64,000 bases of DNA, from NCBI RefSeq assembly GCF_014873945.1, contig NZ_JADBEC010000002.1, positions 2,332,090 to 2,396,089 of the forward strand, written 5' to 3'. The notes below the pieces were generated by a model. The model saw nothing but the letters and a program-made list of their open reading frames with translations. It was not told where the DNA came from and ran no database searches. Position numbers and translations under genes: made by a program. Below, piece by piece: positions 41,734 through 49,072 of this stretch; the first letter of the stretch is position 1, and each line of letters opens with the position of its first letter. The stretch is from Rhizobium viscosum (GTDB taxonomy: Bacteria; Pseudomonadota; Alphaproteobacteria; Rhizobiales; Rhizobiaceae).

Positions 41734-42096
41734 TCAGGGGTCGACCCGGAATTGGTATTGGCCCTCAGCGCTGTGGCCGTCCATCGAGAGTACACGCCAG
41801 TTGAGCGTATAGATGCCGGGCGCCATGGCTGGATCGAGCGGAACCTTGAAGACGGAGCCTTCCGGTCCCGAAAGAAACGGCTTGCCGGTCGGTAATGTCA
41901 GGCCCTGGGCATCGAGAAGGGTGGCGGTCGAGCGGGCGAGATCGACAGGGCCGGTGAAGGTGAGCTCCAGATTGGCCGGCACCAGCTTTTCTTCCTGCTG
42001 CGGTGGCGGAAGGGATGCTTCCTCGATCGCCGCGGACGCCTCGTTTGCGGCAAAGAGAAGAGATGCGAACAGGCAGAATGACACAATCGATTTCAT
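41734..42096 (-). CDS. CopC-domain periplasmic protein
   Basis: The 120-residue product has a signal peptide (MKSIVSFCLFASLLFAANEA, then SAA) and a CopC-like beta domain: VPANLELTFTGPVDLARSTA and WRVLSMDGHSAEGQYQFRV. CopC proteins bind copper in the periplasm. Here the mature N-terminus (about AIEEASLPP) lacks the leading histidine that normally helps bind Cu(II), while the DGH histidine is kept, so copper affinity may be reduced. The ATG at 42096 follows AAGGAAGACCG; the longer frame upstream is rejected. Confidence 0.8.
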   Translation of the reverse strand: MKSIVSFCLFASLLFAANEASAAIEEASLPPPQQEEKLVPANLELTFTGPVDLARSTATLLDAQGLTLPTGKPFLSGPEGSVFKVPLDPAMAPGIYTLNWRVLSMDGHSAEGQYQFRVDP

Positions 42097-42171
42097 GACG
42101 GTCTTCCTTACATTGCCGATCCGCATGGTGTCGGGAGCGTCATACCCCTGCCACGCCATGCCGGCGCATGC

Positions 42172-42372
42172 TTAATAACGCTGTGGAGGGCGATTTCGAT
42201 CCCGAGCCCGTGCAATAACCCGCACCGGCTGAAGCAGCGGCTGCGGCTGGCGATCTTGCTGGAGCACCGCAACAGTTTCATCCAACAGGTTGAGCCAGAA
42301 GTCGCGGAGCTGTCTTGTGATCCGCGTGTTGGAAGGCGGGGTTCTGCCGACGTTATCGTTGTCGTGCTTCAT
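42172..42372 (-). CDS. small hypothetical protein (66 residues)
   Basis: The ATG at 42372 follows AAGGAG at eight bases, a strong ribosome site. The product is basic and rich in Arg, Gln and Pro (MKHDNDNVGRTPPSN at the start, DRNRPPQRY at the end) with one amphipathic helix around DFWLNLLDETVAVLQQ. No family is recognised. It lies upstream of the CopC-like gene with a 75-base gap and may share its transcript. Confidence 0.55.
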   Translation of the reverse strand: MKHDNDNVGRTPPSNTRITRQLRDFWLNLLDETVAVLQQDRQPQPLLQPVRVIARARDRNRPPQRY

Positions 42373-42471
42373 CGTTTTTCTCCTTCCCACGTTGTCGTGG
42401 TCGTTGAGGACAAATGTAGTCCTCGCCGGGCTTTTCCGGAATCATACGGACGTCTAGGGCCGGCTTATCTT

Positions 42472-42490
42472 TCGGGTGATAATCACCCGA
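42472..42490. promoter_or_regulatory. perfect 19-bp palindrome upstream of the xylitol dehydrogenase gene
   Basis: TCGGGTGAT, A, ATCACCCGA (42472-42490) is fully symmetric. It lies in the divergent promoter region, 122 bases before the dehydrogenase ATG and 100 bases before the small gene on the other strand. The symmetry suggests a dimeric repressor operator; no regulator gene is adjacent. Confidence 0.55.
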
Positions 42491-42612
42491 GCATTTCGCC
42501 ACATAGTGAGCAAAAGCCTGCCGGATGCGATTGAACTGCTGGGCCTTGCGGTCTTATAGTCGCCGCAACGGCACCCCATGAATCGCGGGAGCCATAGGGA
42601 AGGAAACCGATC

Positions 42613-43653
42613 ATGACCAAAGTCCGCGCGCTGGTACTCGAGCGCCAGCATGAGCTTGCGCTTCGCGATATCGATCTGCCTCTGGAGACCGGCCCCGGGC
42701 AGGTGAAGATCAAGATCCATACCGTCGGTGTCTGCGGCTCCGATGTGCACTATTATACGCACGGCAAGATCGGCCCCTTCATCGTCAACGAGCCGATGGT
42801 GCTCGGCCATGAGGCGGCAGGCACTGTGATTGAGGTCGGCGCCGGTGTTACGCATCTGAAGGTCGGCGATCGCGTCTGCATGGAACCCGGCATTCCCGAT
42901 CCCAATTCCAAGGCAAGCCGGCTTGGCATGTACAATGTCGATCCGGCCGTTGCCTTCTGGGCGACGCCGCCGATCCATGGCGTGCTGACGCCTGAGGTCG
43001 TGCATCCGGCCAATTATACATTCAAGCTGCCCGACAATGTCAGCTTCGCCGAAGGCGCGATGGTCGAGCCTTTCGCGGTCGGCATGCAGGCAGCCACCAA
43101 GGCGAAGATTGCGCCCGGCGACACAGCGGTCGTCCTCGGCGCCGGCCCGATCGGCACCATGGTTGCGATTGCCGCCCTTGCCGGCGGCTGTGCCCGCGCG
43201 ATTGTTGCCGATCTCGCCCAGCCGAAGCTCGATATTGCGGCGCGGTACCAGGGTGTCATTCCGGTCAATATCCGCGAAAAGAACCTCGCCGAGGAAGTCA
43301 GCCGGCTGACCGATGGCTGGGGTGCGGATGTGGTCTTCGAATGCTCGGGCTCGTCGAAAGCCTGGGAGACGATCATGGACCTGCCGCGTCCAGGTGGTGT
43401 CATCGTCGCCGTTGGCCTGCCGGTCAACCCTGTTGGTTTCGACGTCTCGACGGCTTCGACCAAGGAAATCCGCATCGAGACGGTGTTCCGCTACGCCCAT
43501 CAGTATGAGCGTTCGATCGCCCTTCTCGGGTCGGGCCGTGTCGATCTGAAGCCGCTGATATCAGAGACCTTCACGTTCGAGGATTCGATCAAGGCTTTCG
43601 ATCGTGCGGTCGAGGCGCGTCCAACGGACGTCAAACTGCAGATCGTCATGTAG
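42613..43653 (+). CDS. zinc-type polyol dehydrogenase, xylitol/D-xylulose reductase-like
   Basis: The 346-residue medium-chain dehydrogenase has catalytic zinc residues C41 (VGVCGSDVHYY) and H66-E67 (LGHEAAG), and the Rossmann motif VLGAGPIGTM. The structural-zinc loop is replaced (CMEPGIPDPNSKASRLGMY), as in sorbitol and xylitol dehydrogenases. It oxidises a polyol such as xylitol to the ketose with NAD. Substrate assignment is by family only. The start follows GGAAGGAAACCG. Confidence 0.9.
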   Translation: MTKVRALVLERQHELALRDIDLPLETGPGQVKIKIHTVGVCGSDVHYYTHGKIGPFIVNEPMVLGHEAAGTVIEVGAGVTHLKVGDRVCMEPGIPDPNSKASRLGMYNVDPAVAFWATPPIHGVLTPEVVHPANYTFKLPDNVSFAEGAMVEPFAVGMQAATKAKIAPGDTAVVLGAGPIGTMVAIAALAGGCARAIVADLAQPKLDIAARYQGVIPVNIREKNLAEEVSRLTDGWGADVVFECSGSSKAWETIMDLPRPGGVIVAVGLPVNPVGFDVSTASTKEIRIETVFRYAHQYERSIALLGSGRVDLKPLISETFTFEDSIKAFDRAVEARPTDVKLQIVM

Positions 43654-43671
43654 GGCACCCTTATGGGTGCC
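43654..43671 (+). terminator. hairpin at the end of the dehydrogenase gene
   Basis: GGCACCC (43654-43660), TTAT, GGGTGCC (43665-43671) forms a perfect 7-bp stem right after the stop and overlaps the end of the convergent DedA gene. The T tract is short. Confidence 0.5.
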
Positions 43672-44230
43672 TTATGCCGGGTTTCATTCGGTGAAGCAGC
43701 AGCGCCGCGCCAGCAATGATGGCCGCTGCGGCGAACGCAATCAGCAGATGGTTGTGTAGCGGAAGGCGTCCGAGCATCTGTTCTATTCCATGCCCGAAGG
43801 CATAGCCGAGTGCGGTAAAAAGCTGGCCCCATACCAGCGCCGCTACCAGGTTGATGACCAGGAATTTCTGCGTTGATATACGCGTCGTACCGATGACGAT
43901 GGGGCTGATCGTTCGCAATCCCACCAGAAAGCGGAATACAAAGATGAAACCCGTCGGGTATTTTTCGAGAAGCTGCGTAACCCGCGCAAGCGCCGGCGTC
44001 TCCATCAGGCGGCGAACGAAGCTCCATTGGGCGGCATAGCGGCCGGCAAAGAACCACATCTGATCTCCGGCGAATGATCCCGCCGAGGCCGCCAGAGACG
44101 CGGCCCAATAGGTCAGGAGACCGCGATGGGCAATGACGCCGCCGAGAAAGGCGGCGGTTTCACCCTCAAAGGCGGTGCCGAGAAAGATCGCCGGGAGGCC
44201 GTAATTTTCGATCAGCAATTCGATATTCAA
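43661..44230 (-). CDS. DedA-family membrane protein
   Basis: The 189-residue inner-membrane protein has the DedA/SNARE-associated fold: AIFLGTAFEGETAAFLGG (re-entrant glutamate loop), GDQMWFFAGRY and FRFLVGLRTISPIVIG, with the conserved arginines. DedA proteins act as lipid flippases, for example for undecaprenyl phosphate or phosphatidylethanolamine. The C-terminus is a last membrane helix and a short basic tail. It precedes the flavin reductase gene's end by 34 bases on the same strand. Confidence 0.88.
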   Translation of the reverse strand: MNIELLIENYGLPAIFLGTAFEGETAAFLGGVIAHRGLLTYWAASLAASAGSFAGDQMWFFAGRYAAQWSFVRRLMETPALARVTQLLEKYPTGFIFVFRFLVGLRTISPIVIGTTRISTQKFLVINLVAALVWGQLFTALGYAFGHGIEQMLGRLPLHNHLLIAFAAAAIIAGAALLLHRMKPGIRHP

Positions 44231-44264
44231 TGGCCGGTCTCCGGCTGATTGCGGTCTTCTGGGA

Positions 44265-45626
44265 TCAGCTCGCCTTCAAATCACCCAGCAGCGTCGGGAT
44301 CAACTCCGAAACGGTCGGGTGTATCGGCACGGACCATTGCAGCACCGGATAGGTCGTGCCGGCATTCATGGCATCGATGAGGCCGTGGATCACCTCGTCG
44401 CCCTCGATGCCGAGGATAGCCGCGCCCAGGATTTCCTTGGTCTCGGCATCGGCGACCACCTTCATGAAGCCCTTGGTTTCGCCGCGCTCGTTGGCACGGC
44501 CGACCCGGCTCATCGGGCGCGTCGAGACCATGATCTTGCGGCCGGAGGCGCGTGCCTGCTTTTCCGTCATGCCGACGCGGCCGAGCGGCGGATCGATATA
44601 GAGGGCGTAGGCGAGAATGCGGCTCGACACTTTGCGGTCGCCACCGTCGAGCAGATTGGCGGCGGCGATCTCGAAGTCATTGTAGGACGTATGGGTGAAG
44701 GCGCCGTGGCCGTTGCAGTCCCCGAGCGCCCATATGCCCTCGACATTGGTGGCCAGCCGGTCGTCGACGGTGATGAAGCCGCGCTTGTCGGTGGCCACGC
44801 CCGCGGCATCGAGACCGAGATCGTCGGTATTCGGCGTCCGGCCGGTGGCGACAAGCACGTGGCTTGCCTCGAAAGTTTCGGAGTCGACTGTGACGGTCGC
44901 ACCATCGGCGCTCTTGGCGAAGCGGATGTCCTTGATGTCGGTGTGGATCGTTATGCCTTCGGATCTCAGGATATCGGCGATCGCATCGGAAATGTCCTCG
45001 TCCTCTCGGGAGGCGAGTTTCAGGCCCCGCTCGATCACCGTCACTTCCGCGCCGAAACGCCGGTACATCTGTGCGAATTCCAGGCCGATATAGCTGCCGC
45101 CGATAATGGCGAGATGCTTCGGCAGGCTGTCGAGATGGATGATGCCGGTGCTGGTCAGGTAATCGACATCGGCAAGGCCCGGCATGTCGGGGATGACAGG
45201 GCGGGCGCCGACATTGAGGAAGATCTTCGGTGCCGTCAGCTTCTCGCCGTTGACGACGACCTCCTTCGGGCCTGTGAAGCGGGCATGACCGTGGATAACG
45301 GTCATGGTTTTCATACCGCCGAACCAGTCGCTCAAACCGTTGCGGGCATTCATGATGATCGTTTCTGCGCGATTGCGCACGGTCTTCATGTCGATGCCGA
45401 TTTCACCCGGTATCTGCACACCGTAATCGGCGCCGCGCCGCGCCACATAGGCGGCGCGCGCACTTGCGACCAGCGTCTTTGTTGGCATGCAGCCTGCGTT
45501 GACGCAGGTGCCGCCGAGGAACTTGCGTTCGATCAGCGCCACCTTCATGCCCGCTTCCGCCATGCGGGCGGCGAGGAATGGGCCGGCCTGGCCGGCGCCG
45601 ATGAAGATTGCGTCGAAGCTCTTCAT
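44265..45626 (-). CDS. pyridine nucleotide-disulfide oxidoreductase (mercuric-reductase/lipoamide-dehydrogenase-like)
   Basis: The 453-residue flavoenzyme has FAD motif GAGQAG (10-15), redox disulfide CVNAGC (about residues 41-46), the NAD(P) motif GGSYIG and the C-terminal dimer motif HPTVSEL with the catalytic His-Glu. It is not a true MerA, as it lacks the N-terminal metal domain and C-terminal cysteine pair. The ATG at 45626 overlaps the upstream DUF4126 stop by one base (TGATG), fixing the start. The longer upstream frame is rejected. Confidence 0.9.
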   Translation of the reverse strand: MKSFDAIFIGAGQAGPFLAARMAEAGMKVALIERKFLGGTCVNAGCMPTKTLVASARAAYVARRGADYGVQIPGEIGIDMKTVRNRAETIIMNARNGLSDWFGGMKTMTVIHGHARFTGPKEVVVNGEKLTAPKIFLNVGARPVIPDMPGLADVDYLTSTGIIHLDSLPKHLAIIGGSYIGLEFAQMYRRFGAEVTVIERGLKLASREDEDISDAIADILRSEGITIHTDIKDIRFAKSADGATVTVDSETFEASHVLVATGRTPNTDDLGLDAAGVATDKRGFITVDDRLATNVEGIWALGDCNGHGAFTHTSYNDFEIAAANLLDGGDRKVSSRILAYALYIDPPLGRVGMTEKQARASGRKIMVSTRPMSRVGRANERGETKGFMKVVADAETKEILGAAILGIEGDEVIHGLIDAMNAGTTYPVLQWSVPIHPTVSELIPTLLGDLKAS

Positions 45627-46084
45627 CAGACTGCCCACGCGATGATAAAGGCGCCGATGACGGCGACCGCATCTTCGATCAGGGCCGCCGGGCGATCCTG
45701 GCCGAAGGAGGCTGCGAGCTTGCCGCGGGCGGCTGCACCGCCGAGCGTGCCGATGACCGCGCCGATGACGCCGGCGATCAGGCCGCCGAAGAGCAGGCTG
45801 CTCGCGGCACCGATGACGGCACCGCACAGCGCGCCGACGATGATGCGGGTGGCGAACTGGATCGGCACCTTGCGCGAGGGGGTGGAGGGCAACTGGTCCG
45901 TGATGAGTTCAATGACGGCAAGCGCCGTGAAGATCCACGGCGTCCACTGGTAGCCCATGAAGGCGAGCGGTGTTTGAGAGATGTCGAACCAGCCGAGCGC
46001 GGCGCCCCAGGCGATGGCGGCAGGTGCGGTCATGGCGCGAAGACCGGCAACGACGCCGATCAGAAGTGCGAGCAGCAGAAACAT
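45626..46084 (-). CDS. DUF4126-family membrane protein
   Basis: The 152-residue protein is glycine- and alanine-rich with about four membrane segments. MFLLLALLIGVVAGLRAMTA at the start, the DQLPSTPSRK stretch and the IGTLGGAAARG stretch are typical of DUF4126. Function is unknown. The ATG at 46084 follows GGGGGA at seven bases. Its stop overlaps the flavoenzyme start, so the two work in one transcript and possibly one process. Confidence 0.82.
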   Translation of the reverse strand: MFLLLALLIGVVAGLRAMTAPAAIAWGAALGWFDISQTPLAFMGYQWTPWIFTALAVIELITDQLPSTPSRKVPIQFATRIIVGALCGAVIGAASSLLFGGLIAGVIGAVIGTLGGAAARGKLAASFGQDRPAALIEDAVAVIGAFIIAWAV

Positions 46085-46110
46085 ATGCAAATCCCCCTTG
46101 CACCGCCGGC

Positions 46111-46130
46111 CTCTCTGCCGCGGCAGGGGG
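46111..46130. repeat. hairpin between gcdH and the DUF4126 gene
   Basis: CTGCCGCGGCAG (46115-46126) is a perfect 12-bp palindrome extended to 46111-46130 by G-T pairs. It lies between the gcdH stop and the next start on the same strand and may act as a weak terminator. Confidence 0.4.
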
Positions 46131-46180
46131 AGGTTTGCACATTGTCATCCAGGTTGCAATTCGCCTTGCACGCCCCTCAA

Positions 46181-47368
46181 TCAGTTGGAGAAGGCGGCAA
46201 TGCCTGTGATCGCGCGACCGAGAATAAGCGCATGAATGTCATGCGTTCCCTCGTAGGTGTTGACCACTTCGAGATTGACGAGGTGGCGGGCGACGCCGAA
46301 CTCGTCGGAAATGCCGTTGCCGCCCAGCATGTCGCGGGCTGCCCGGGCAATCTCCAGTGCCTTGCCACAGGAATTGCGCTTGAGGATCGAGGTTAGTTCG
46401 ACAGGCGGATGGCCCTCTTCCTTCATGCGGCCGAGACGCAAACATCCCTGGAGGCCGAGCGAGATTTCGGTTGCCATATCGGCAAGCTTCTTCTGGATGA
46501 GTTGGTTGGCGGCGAGCGGCCGGCCAAACTGCTGGCGGTCCAGCGTATATTGCCGGGCCGTCGCATAGCAGGCTTCGGCCGCACCAAGCGCGCCCCAGGC
46601 GATGCCGAAGCGAGCGGAGTTGAGGCAGGTAAACGGACCCTTGAGGCCGCTGACGTGGGGCAGTAGGTTCTCTTCCGGCACGAAGACATTGTCCATGACG
46701 ACTTCGCCTGTGATCGAGGCGCGAAGTCCGACCTTGCCCTGGATCTTTGGAGCCGACAGGCCCTTCGAGCCTTTTTCCAGGATGAAGCCGCGGATGAGCC
46801 CATCCTCGGTCTTTGCCCAGACGACGAAGACATCGGCAATCGGTGCGTTTGAGATCCAGGTCTTGGAACCCGTCAGGCTATAACCGCCATCGACCTTCTT
46901 TGCCCGTGTCGCCATGGAGCCCGGATCAGAGCCGTGATTGGGCTCGGTCAGGCCAAAACACCCGATCCATTCGCCGGTCGCAAGCTTCGGCAGATATTTC
47001 TTCTTCTGCTCTTCGGAGCCAAAGGCGTTGATCGGCACCATGACGAGCGAGGACTGCACGCTCATCATCGAGCGGTAACCACTGTCGACCCGCTCCACTT
47101 CGCGGGCGATCAGGCCGTAAGCGACATAGCCGAGGCCAGCACCACCATATTCAGGATCGATGGTCGGGCCGAGAAGACCGAGTTCACCCATTTCCCGGAA
47201 TATTTCCGGATCGGTCTTCTCATTGCGGAAGGCTTCAAGGACACGGGGGCCGAGCTTTTCTTGCGCATAGGCATGGGCGGTCTCCTGCACCATGCGCTCC
47301 TCGTCGGTCAGTTGCTCCACGAGCCGGAAGGGATCCGCCCAGTCGAAAACCTCGCGCGTATGCTGCAT
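46181..47368 (-). CDS. gcdH: glutaryl-CoA dehydrogenase-like acyl-CoA dehydrogenase
   Basis: The 395-residue flavoenzyme matches glutaryl-CoA dehydrogenases: the FAD-contact segment CFGLTEPNHGSDPGSM, SARFGIAWGALGAAEACY and the catalytic glutamate in VNTYEGTHDIHALILGRAIT. It oxidises and decarboxylates glutaryl-CoA to crotonyl-CoA in lysine and tryptophan breakdown. The ATG at 47368 follows GAGGAG; five upstream codons in frame are rejected. It is divergent from the cupin gene. Confidence 0.92.
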   Translation of the reverse strand: MQHTREVFDWADPFRLVEQLTDEERMVQETAHAYAQEKLGPRVLEAFRNEKTDPEIFREMGELGLLGPTIDPEYGGAGLGYVAYGLIAREVERVDSGYRSMMSVQSSLVMVPINAFGSEEQKKKYLPKLATGEWIGCFGLTEPNHGSDPGSMATRAKKVDGGYSLTGSKTWISNAPIADVFVVWAKTEDGLIRGFILEKGSKGLSAPKIQGKVGLRASITGEVVMDNVFVPEENLLPHVSGLKGPFTCLNSARFGIAWGALGAAEACYATARQYTLDRQQFGRPLAANQLIQKKLADMATEISLGLQGCLRLGRMKEEGHPPVELTSILKRNSCGKALEIARAARDMLGGNGISDEFGVARHLVNLEVVNTYEGTHDIHALILGRAITGIAAFSN

Positions 47369-47489
47369 GTCCAGTCTCCTCACCTGTATTTACGCATGCT
47401 GATTTAAGGTCGCATAGACCTGCCCGTTTGCGGCGTCAACAAGGCAGCTATCGCGCCAAAATGTAGAAGTCACCTTTTCAAACGCTGAT

Positions 47490-47513
47490 CGTTGCGCCAG
47501 TTTGCGCGCAACG
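47490..47513. promoter_or_regulatory. inverted repeat between gcdH and the cupin gene
   Basis: CGTTGCGC (47490-47497), eight bases, GCGCAACG (47506-47513) is a perfect 8-bp inverted repeat 24 bases before the cupin ATG and about 120 before gcdH. The position between divergent starts makes an operator likely; the nearby LysR is one candidate binder. Confidence 0.45.
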
Positions 47514-47536
47514 GATTCTGGAATGAGGAGGCAGAC

Positions 47537-47875
47537 ATGTCATCGAGCGATCTTTTCGTATCGGCCGAAGGTGCCGACTGGGTAAACCCCGAACCGGGTG
47601 TGACTCGCCGCATCATGACCTATCTGCCTGAGATGATGATGGTGGAAGTGGCTTTCGAGGCTGGTGCCGTGGGTGCTGCGCATTTCCACCCCCATATACA
47701 GGCGAGCTATGTTGCCGAAGGAAGCTTCGAAGTGACGATTGATGGCCGCACTGAAGTCTTGAACCAGGGCGGCAGCTTCATCGTGCCGCCCAATCTGGTC
47801 CACGGCGTCAAGGCGCTGGAAAAAGGGCGCCTGATCGACACTTTCACGCCGCATCGCGCCGAATTTCTGAAATAG
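47537..47875 (+). CDS. cupin-domain protein
   Basis: The 112-residue protein is a single cupin barrel with metal-binding histidines in AHFHPHIQASYV and a second motif GGSFIVPPNLVHGVKA. It resembles KdgF-type cupins, small metal proteins that open or convert sugar acids, but other activities are possible. The ATG at 47537 follows GAGGAGGCAGAC, so the 15 upstream codons are not used. It abuts the convergent LysR gene. Confidence 0.85.
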   Translation: MSSSDLFVSAEGADWVNPEPGVTRRIMTYLPEMMMVEVAFEAGAVGAAHFHPHIQASYVAEGSFEVTIDGRTEVLNQGGSFIVPPNLVHGVKALEKGRLIDTFTPHRAEFLK

Positions 47876-48820
47876 TCACATCTCTGCCTTCGCCTTTCGC
47901 GCCGTGCCGATATAGGGCGGGATGAAACAGGCGTCTTCGCTGCGTGCGGTTTCCCTCAGGAAGTCGATGACGGCGCGCACGCGCGGCGCTTGCTTCAAGT
48001 CGCGGTGGCATGTGATCCAGTAGTGTCGCTTAAGATCGATCTCGTCGGGCAGCACTCGCACCAGTTCGGGATAACGGCAGGCGAAGAAATAGGGCAGTAT
48101 GCCGAGGCCCAGACCGTTTCTGGTGGCCGTCAGTTGCGCGAAGATGCTGGAACTCTGGAATTGCGGCTTGATGCGCGGATGCACGTCGCCAAGATAATCG
48201 AGCCCCGGTGCGAAGATCATTTCCTCGATATAGCTGATGAAGGGATGGTTCAGCAGGTCGTCACGCGTGGTGATGGGTGCTGCGCGGGCAAGATAGTCGC
48301 GCGAGGCGTAGACCTGCAGATGATAGTCCGTCAGCTTTTCCGCAAAGTAGGGGCCGCCTTTGGGCTCGTCGAGGACGACGGAAATATCCGCCTCCTTGCG
48401 GGAGAGCGACATGATCTGCTGGATGGTGACGAGTTCCAGCGCCAGATGCGGATGGCGGGCAGCAAATTGCGGCAGGACGGTTGCAAAGAAGAAATTGGCA
48501 AAGCCCTCGGGTGCGCTGAGGCGCACGAGACCGCGCTGGCTGAGCGAGCCATCGGCGAGATCGGCTCGCAGCCGCTCTGTTTCCTGTTCCATCTTCTCGG
48601 CGGTTTCCACAAAGCGTGTGCCCATGGCAGTCAGCACGTAACCGCGCGGATTGCGCTCGAAGAGCTTCACCTTCAGTGCGAATTCCAGCCGATCGATGCG
48701 CCGTGACACGGTCGCGTGGCTTGAGCGCAACTGTCGGGCCGCCGTCGAAAGCTGCCCAGTGCGGGCGACGGCTAGAAAAAACTGCAGATCGTCCCAGGTA
48801 AATTGCGAAGCATGGCTCAT
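47876..48820 (-). CDS. LysR-family transcriptional regulator
   Basis: The 314-residue protein has the winged helix at about residues 8-66 (GQLSTAARQLRSSHATVSRR) and a substrate-binding domain. It ends flush with the convergent cupin gene and is divergent from the branched-chain ABC operon at 49073. Its expected target is therefore the ABC operon; the triple half-site between them is a fitting operator. A role at gcdH, as for GcdR in other bacteria, is also possible. Confidence 0.9.
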   Translation of the reverse strand: MSHASQFTWDDLQFFLAVARTGQLSTAARQLRSSHATVSRRIDRLEFALKVKLFERNPRGYVLTAMGTRFVETAEKMEQETERLRADLADGSLSQRGLVRLSAPEGFANFFFATVLPQFAARHPHLALELVTIQQIMSLSRKEADISVVLDEPKGGPYFAEKLTDYHLQVYASRDYLARAAPITTRDDLLNHPFISYIEEMIFAPGLDYLGDVHPRIKPQFQSSSIFAQLTATRNGLGLGILPYFFACRYPELVRVLPDEIDLKRHYWITCHRDLKQAPRVRAVIDFLRETARSEDACFIPPYIGTARKAKAEM

Positions 48821-48910
48821 CGGCGTCGCCTATCCGTCTACGTCTTTGGTCTAATGCCGCCCGTCAAGGAGCATGCTGTGACTGTCGCCGGAGCGGCGTT
48901 GTGACGGGTT

Positions 48911-48936
48911 CTGTTCAAAAACGAACAGATACTGTT
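48911..48936. promoter_or_regulatory. overlapping palindromes CTGTTC-N6-GAACAG-ATA-CTGTT
   Basis: Three half-sites lie in a row: CTGTTC (48911-48916), GAACAG (48923-48928), then CTGTT (48932-48936). The second and third also form the palindrome AACAG-ATA-CTGTT. A further GAACAG is found at about 49031. All lie between the divergent LysR gene and the ABC operon. Confidence 0.5.
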
Positions 48937-49072
48937 TGGAATTAGATGTAAACCGCCAGTTGCCTCATGGAGGAAATTCCGTGATCGTAGGGGCGGAGTG
49001 GCTGCTTTGAGGAGAGCGGGTCGCCAAATTTGAACAGATTCGCAATCTGGCCAATCTCTGGGAGGAGAGACT

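Noticed and set aside
44265..45626. Calling the flavin disulfide reductase a mercuric reductase
   Set aside because: It lacks the N-terminal heavy-metal domain and the C-terminal cysteine pair, and no mer genes are nearby.
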